Assembly: GCA_051861205.1 (NCBI GenBank)
Contig: JBHYDC010000021.1
Location: 1-64,000, forward strand
From: JBHYDC01 sp051861205
Lineage (GTDB): Bacteria > Pseudomonadota > Alphaproteobacteria > Rhizobiales > Pleomorphomonadaceae
Length of the DNA: 64,000 nucleotides
Direction: 5' to 3'
How positions within the stretch are numbered: the first letter of the stretch is position 1; every line of letters begins with the position of its first letter. A program made the translations under genes and the position numbers. This document shows, one piece after another, positions 59,617 through 64,000 of the stretch. The notes beneath the pieces are model-generated. The model worked only from the letters and a program-made list of their open reading frames with translations. It had not been told where the DNA came from and ran no database searches.

Positions 59617-60884
59617 TAGTCCAGCGGCTTTGGCTGCGGAAAGACCGGATCGTTGGGGTTCTTGGGCGCGGCGCCCTCCAACAGGTCGGACGGATCAGAG
59701 GACGAAGCCGCCGCAGGCTCGGCGCCGTCGATTGCTTCCGGCTCTTTCTCGTCTGCCTTAAGTTGTCCAGCCGCCGCACGCTGACGTTCGATCGCCCGCC
59801 ACTTCGCAACATTGCGGTTATGGTCTTCAAGCGTGGCGGCGAACACGTGGCCGCCGGTTCCGTCCGCAACGAAGTAAAGCTCGTTGGTGGACGACGGCGT
59901 CGCCACGGCCTCCAGCGCGGCGCGGCCCGGATTGGCGATAGGGCCGGGCGGCAGGCCGGAGATATGATAGGTGTTGTAGGGCGTCTTGGTGTCGATGTCC
60001 GACCGCCGGATCGGTCGTCCGAGCGTGCCGTCGCCGCCGCTGATTCCATAGATGATCGTCGGATCGGACTGCAGGCGCATGCCCTTGCGAAGCCGGTTCA
60101 CGAAGACGGACGCCACGCGCGGCCGCTCGTCGGCCTTGCCCGTCTCCTTCTCCACGATGGAAGCGAGCGTGACCATCTCGTCCGGCGTCTTCACCGGCAA
60201 GTCGAGCCGGCGCGAGTTCCATACGGCCTCTAGAGCGCGCTGATGGGCGTCTTGCATCTGCTCGATGATCTGGGCGCGGGTCGTGCCGCGTGAGAATTTA
60301 TAGGTCTCGGGCAGCAACGATCCTTCCGGCGGGATTGCGCCGATCGTGCCGAGGAGTGTGTCGTCCGCGCGCAGCCTGTCCACGATCTGCTTGGACGTCA
60401 GCCCTTCCGGGATCGTGATGGAATGCAGGATCGCCTTGCCCGTGACCAGCAGATCCATAACGCCGCGCATGGAAAGACCCGGCGTGAAGGCATATTCGCC
60501 GGCTCTCAGCTTCGTGCTCTGGCGATAGGCCGAAACGCCGCCCATGAATACGTAACGATCCGCGATGACGCCCTGGCGCTCCAGGAGATCCGCGATGGAT
60601 TGCAGGCCGGATCCAGGCGGGATCAACACGACCTTGTCCGACGGCAGCGGGCCGGGACCGTCAAACTCCGATTTGCCCCAATAAAGCAGCGCGCCAACGC
60701 CGATGACCGCGATCATCAAAACCGTGATCATCGCATTGAGGGCGACGACCAAGGGGTTGCGCACGCGCCGGGAGCGCGGGGGCGCGGGGGCGAGTTCAGG
60801 CGTTATGGCCTCACGGGGGCTCTTCGGGCTGATCCGCGTTCGCGCGTCATCCGTGCGACTGGTCTGGCTGCTAAGGTCGTCCAT
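59616..60884 (-). CDS. mltG: Endolytic murein transglycosylase MltG
   Basis: A 422-residue enzyme that cleaves nascent glycan strands and so sets their length. A cytoplasmic N-terminus of about 45 residues, one membrane helix (LNAMITVLMIAVIGVGALLYW), a LysM-like segment (VVLIPPGSGLQSIADLLERQ) and the YceG catalytic domain with ASIVEKETG at 241-249 carrying the catalytic Glu, then FVNRLRKGMRLQSDPTIIYG. C-terminal tail is acidic and proline-rich. It follows fabF on the same strand, as in related genomes. Confidence 0.95.
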   Translation of the reverse strand: MDDLSSQTSRTDDARTRISPKSPREAITPELAPAPPRSRRVRNPLVVALNAMITVLMIAVIGVGALLYWGKSEFDGPGPLPSDKVVLIPPGSGLQSIADLLERQGVIADRYVFMGGVSAYRQSTKLRAGEYAFTPGLSMRGVMDLLVTGKAILHSITIPEGLTSKQIVDRLRADDTLLGTIGAIPPEGSLLPETYKFSRGTTRAQIIEQMQDAHQRALEAVWNSRRLDLPVKTPDEMVTLASIVEKETGKADERPRVASVFVNRLRKGMRLQSDPTIIYGISGGDGTLGRPIRRSDIDTKTPYNTYHISGLPPGPIANPGRAALEAVATPSSTNELYFVADGTGGHVFAATLEDHNRNVAKWRAIERQRAAAGQLKADEKEPEAIDGAEPAAASSSDPSDLLEGAAPKNPNDPVFPQPKPLD

Positions 60885-61008
60885 GGGCCGTCCGGTTCGC
60901 GTGTCTGTCTACGGGGAGGCGCCGATGTTCGGATCGACGCACTCCATCACGGAAAGCTATAGACTATTATGGCAAAAGCACGGAAATAGCCCGGCGATCC
61001 ACACGAGA

Positions 61009-62274
61009 TCAGCCTTCGAACGCCCGGAAGACCAGAGACGCGTTTGTGCCGCCGAAGCCGAAGGAGTTGGAAAGCGCGAGCTTTACCTTCTTTTCCTTAG
61101 CCTTGTGAGGAACCAAATCAATCTTCGTCTGAACCGACGGATTGTCGAGGTTGATCGTCGGCGGCAGTACACCGTCACGAATCGCCAGCGTGGAGAAGAT
61201 CGCCTCAATGGCACCGGCGGCACCAAGGAGATGGCCGGTCATCGACTTCGTGGACGACATGGACATCTGAGCGGCCGAATCGCCGACGAGGCGCTGGACC
61301 GCGCCAAGCTCGATCTCGTCGCCGAGCGGCGTCGACGTGCCATGCGCGTTGACATAGTCGAGTTCGGACGGTTCCACGCCGGCCCGCTTCAACGCGGCCT
61401 TCATGCAGCGATAGGCGCCATCGCCGTCTTCGGAGGGCGCGGTGATGTGGTAGGCGTCGCCCGAAAGGCCGTAGCCGACCACCTCGGCATAAATCTTGGC
61501 GCCACGCTTCTTGGCGTGCTCAAGCTCTTCGAGAACGACGATGCCCGCACCCTCGCCCATCACAAAGCCGTCGCGGTCCTTGTCGTAGGGGCGCGAGGCG
61601 GCCGTGGGGTTGTCGTTGAAGCCGGACGACAGCGCACGAAGCGCGGAAAATCCAGCCATGGAAACGCGCGAAACCGGGCTTTCCGTTCCGCCGGCCACCA
61701 TGACCTCGGCATCGTCGAGCGCGATCATGCGAGCTGCGTCGCCGATCGCATGAGCGCCGGTCGAGCATGCCGTAACGACGGCGTGGTTGGGGCCCTTGAA
61801 GCCCCACTTGATGGAAACATGGCCGGATGCAAGGTTGATCAGACGGCCGGGAATGAAGAAGGGCGACACGCGCCGCGGGCCCTTGTCGCGCAGGGTGTAG
61901 CCCGCTTCGACGATCCCGCTGATGCCGCCGATGCCCGAACCGATCAGAACGCCCGTGCGGGTCTGTCCCTCATAATCGGTCGGCATCCAATCGGCATCGC
62001 GAATGGCTTGCTCGGCGGCAGCCATGGCGAAAACGATGAAGTCGTCGACCTTGCGCTGCTCTTTGGGCTCCATCCATTCATCGGCATTGAAGGTGCCATT
62101 TGTGCCGTCGCCGCGCGGGATGGTGCAGGCGATCTGGCAGGCCAGATCGGCGGTTTCAAAGGTGGATATGCGGCTTGCGCCACTCTCACCCGCGATCAGA
62201 CGCGACCATGTGGCTTCGACGCCGCTGGCGAGCGGCGTGACCATGCCCAATCCTGTTATGACGACGCGCCTCAT
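61009..62274 (-). CDS. fabF: 3-oxoacyl-[acyl-carrier-protein] synthase II
   Basis: A 421-residue condensing enzyme elongating fatty acyl-ACP. Catalytic triad Cys170 (VVTACSTGAHA), His311 (VNAHGTSTPLGD), His348 (SMTGHLLGAAGA). N-terminus RRVVITGLGMVTPLASGVEA is typical. It lies 250 bases downstream of acpP with its own 5' region, and mltG follows. Confidence 0.97.
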   Translation of the reverse strand: MRRVVITGLGMVTPLASGVEATWSRLIAGESGASRISTFETADLACQIACTIPRGDGTNGTFNADEWMEPKEQRKVDDFIVFAMAAAEQAIRDADWMPTDYEGQTRTGVLIGSGIGGISGIVEAGYTLRDKGPRRVSPFFIPGRLINLASGHVSIKWGFKGPNHAVVTACSTGAHAIGDAARMIALDDAEVMVAGGTESPVSRVSMAGFSALRALSSGFNDNPTAASRPYDKDRDGFVMGEGAGIVVLEELEHAKKRGAKIYAEVVGYGLSGDAYHITAPSEDGDGAYRCMKAALKRAGVEPSELDYVNAHGTSTPLGDEIELGAVQRLVGDSAAQMSMSSTKSMTGHLLGAAGAIEAIFSTLAIRDGVLPPTINLDNPSVQTKIDLVPHKAKEKKVKLALSNSFGFGGTNASLVFRAFEG

Positions 62275-62524
62275 CCGAGCAGGATCTCCGCAAATTCAAA
62301 GGTCGGTAGGTTGGCTCGCATCCCGTCCGGCGAGCCTAGACGCGATGCCGAGACGTACAAGCATATCGATGATGTCCGGCAGAGCCGACAAGAAATCGCC
62401 GGCATGACAGGTGCGCCGGACTAACGCCTTAAGCAAGCGCAAGTACCGAAATGCCCGCTGTTCCGCCAAACGATGTTGGGGACAGCAGGCGCCTTCGACG
62501 GGCCGTGACGAGACCGTTCAACGG

Positions 62525-62761
62525 TCAGGCCGTCGCCTTCTCAAGGAAGCTCACGGCGTCGCCAACGGTCAGAATGGTTTCGGCCGCGTCATCGGGGATT
62601 TCGACGCCGAAGGCTTCTTCGAAGGCCATGACCAGTTCGACGGTGTCGAGCGAGTCGGCACCAAGATCCTCAATGAACGAGGCTTCCAGTGTCACCTTGT
62701 CGGCGTCGACACCGAGGTGTTCGACGACGATGCCCTTCACGCGGTCAGCGATATCGCTCAT
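62525..62761 (-). CDS. acpP: Acyl carrier protein
   Basis: A 78-residue acidic carrier. Ser37 in DLGADSLDTVEL is the 4'-phosphopantetheine site. AAGGA eight bases before the ATG. It stands between fabG and fabF with a 267-base 5' region, compatible with the separate strong promoter usual for acpP. Confidence 0.98.
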   Translation of the reverse strand: MSDIADRVKGIVVEHLGVDADKVTLEASFIEDLGADSLDTVELVMAFEEAFGVEIPDDAAETILTVGDAVSFLEKATA

Positions 62762-63028
62762 TTCTAAGGATCCTTACTTTGTCAAACCATATCATTTCAA
62801 AGGGACGCGCCGGTTGCGGCCCTCAAGGGGCCCGGCCGTTCAAGCGGTTCAAGTCTTTCGCGCGGGCGCCGGAGCGAACTTGGCGAGAGGCTTTCCAGCT
62901 TCAAACGGATCCACTGACGTGTCCCGATCAGATCGGGCGCTTGGTAACACACTTCGCCCGACTAGGCCAGCGGCCCGGATAGGCCGCAAACCCCCTGGTG
63001 CGCGCGCTTTTTTCGCGCCCCAGAACCC

Positions 63029-63766
63029 TCAAATCATGGCCATGCCACCGTTCACATGAAGCGTCTGGCCAGTCACGTAAGCGGCTTCGCGGCTTGCAAG
63101 ATATACGCAGGCGGCTGCGATTTCATCGGCCGTTCCAAGCCGGCCGGCCGGAACCTGAGCGAGCGCGCCCTCGCGCTGCTTGTCGTTCAAGGCGTCCGTC
63201 ATGGCGGTTTCGATAAAGCCCGGCGCGACGCAGTTGGCGGTGATGCCGCGCGTGGCGACTTCCTGCGCCAGCGCCTTGGTCATGCCGATCATGCCGGCCT
63301 TGGCGGCGGCGTAGTTGGCCTGCCCCGCGTTGCCCGTGACGCCGACGATGGAGGTGATGCCGACGATGCGGCCGAAACGGCGCTTCATCATGCCCTTCAC
63401 GGCCGCGCGGGTAAGCCTGAAACCGGCGGTGAGGTTCACCTCGATCACCTGGTCCCAGTCTTCGTCCTTCATGCGCATGAAAAGGCCGTCGCGCGTGATG
63501 CCGGCGTTGTTGATCAGGATGTCGACTTGACCGGCGGCGGCTTCCGCGTTGGGGATCAGGGCGTCCACGTCGGCGCGGCTCGACAAATTGGCGGTGAGGA
63601 CGTGGACGCGCGAGCCAAGATCCGTTGCCAGGGCTTCAAGCGCTTCGGCGCGCGTGCCGCTGATCGCAACCGTCGCGCCTTGGGCGTGGAGGGCGCGCGC
63701 AATCGCGCCGCCGATACCGCCGCTGGCGCCCGTGACAAGGGCGGTGAGACCGCTGAGATCGAACAT
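63029..63766 (-). CDS. fabG: 3-oxoacyl-[acyl-carrier-protein] reductase
   Basis: A 245-residue short-chain dehydrogenase using NADPH. Cofactor loop VTGASGGIGGAIARAL, NNAG at 86-89, catalytic Ser139, Tyr152 and Lys156 (GQANYAAAKAG), C-terminal YVTGQTLHVNGGMAMI. GGAGGGAACG before the ATG at 63766 decides the start over 63817. In many relatives fabD lies directly upstream; here no FabD C-terminus is visible in the 230 bases before it. Confidence 0.96.
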   Translation of the reverse strand: MFDLSGLTALVTGASGGIGGAIARALHAQGATVAISGTRAEALEALATDLGSRVHVLTANLSSRADVDALIPNAEAAAGQVDILINNAGITRDGLFMRMKDEDWDQVIEVNLTAGFRLTRAAVKGMMKRRFGRIVGITSIVGVTGNAGQANYAAAKAGMIGMTKALAQEVATRGITANCVAPGFIETAMTDALNDKQREGALAQVPAGRLGTADEIAAACVYLASREAAYVTGQTLHVNGGMAMI

Positions 63767-63807
63767 CGTTCCCTCCACCGGGACCGTCGCCCCGTCTTTC
63801 AGCGGGC

Positions 63808-63836
63808 CTGACACCACGCCCGGTAGCCGCTGTCAA
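63808..63836 (-). promoter_or_regulatory. Candidate promoter of fabG
   Basis: On the minus strand a perfect TTGACA is followed after 17 bases by TGTCAG, which matches the -10 consensus at only three of six positions. It would place the transcription start about 35 bases before the fabG ATG. Confidence 0.35.
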
Positions 63837-64000
63837 GCGCCGGGTGACCTTGCGAGCTGCCAAATGTCGGCTGTTCGGGGGATAACTCCGTCATCGCTCG
63901 GCTTGGCCAGGGGCCGGCGGGATGGAATATGTGGCGGACCCATGGGCCCAAACCTCCTCGCCGGCGGGTCCACCGATGTCGAAAGCGGCCACGGCGAGCC

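Noticed and set aside
60703..62424. Open frame of 573 codons on the plus strand
   Set aside because: Antisense to fabF and the 5' part of mltG, both certain.
63891..64000. Possible C-terminal piece of a minus-strand gene (35 codons to TGA at 63891)
   Set aside because: The residues (LAVAAFDIGGPAGEEVWAHG and on) match neither FabD nor another family I know, and an overlapping frame with AGGAGG before an ATG at about 63945 is equally open. Too little sequence to choose.
1..64000. CRISPR arrays or prophage
   Set aside because: No regularly spaced direct repeats were seen while reading, and no phage structural, integrase or cas genes are present.

Overview
The window is a chromosomal segment of a high-GC alphaproteobacterium, most likely of the order Hyphomicrobiales (Rhizobiales). 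The evidence is gene order and gene content: guaB, MAPEG, rsmB and guaA lie close together; fabG-acpP-fabF-mltG and yicC, gmk, rsmA-pdxA-surA-lptD-lptG-lptF, pepA-holC follow the order known from that group; pyrB-pyrX-plsY-dprA-topA-rnr forms a second familiar block. Family and genus cannot be fixed from the sequence. I recognised no rRNA, tRNA, CRISPR array or prophage.

Layout. 1-5.6 kb: the 3' end of an OpgC-type membrane gene, a repeat-containing hypothetical protein, an Omp19/Inh-like lipoprotein, cytochrome c', rarA overlapping a DegP/DegQ protease, and a small membrane protein preceded by a structured leader. 5.9-11.2 kb: the tRNA amidotransferase genes gatB and gatCA, separated by two convergent genes of glycosyltransferase type. 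11.4-15.8 kb: a diguanylate cyclase with a degenerate receiver domain, a MarR regulator, a small basic protein, an alpha/beta hydrolase lipoprotein and a DUF547 protein. 15.8-24.65 kb: an accessory region containing a decayed IS3-family element, a WYL regulator divergent from a RidA-like secreted protein, a truncated rarA copy that looks actinobacterial, a hipBA module with three operator palindromes, and a large MmeI-like restriction-modification enzyme. 24.9-38.5 kb: guanine nucleotide synthesis (guaA, guaB), RNA methyltransferases (RsmB-like, RlmE), an M24 protein closely resembling DMSP lyase DddP, a Ppx/GppA phosphatase, GST, HolC and PepA. 38.7-47.0 kb: the LPS-transport and ribosome-maturation operon lptF-lptG-lptD-surA-pdxA-rsmA, with gmk convergent to it. 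47.2-59.6 kb: a membrane glycosyltransferase, yicC, then pyrB-pyrX-plsY-dprA and topA, rnr. 59.6-64 kb: mltG, fabF, acpP, fabG on the minus strand.

The core genes serve envelope building (LPS export, fatty acid synthesis, phospholipid acyl transfer, peptidoglycan trimming), nucleotide synthesis (GMP, carbamoyl-aspartate) and RNA modification or decay. Four-base ATGA overlaps join degP-rarA, hipB-hipA, lptF-lptG, pdxA-rsmA, pyrB-pyrX and plsY-dprA, implying translational coupling. The least ordinary parts are the pseudoknot-like leader at 5.7 kb, the hipBA operator array, the mosaic MmeI-like gene, the foreign rarA fragment, and several proteins that keep a family fold but have lost a catalytic or phospho-accepting residue: the DddP-like protein, the receiver of the GGDEF protein, PyrX and the RidA-like protein.
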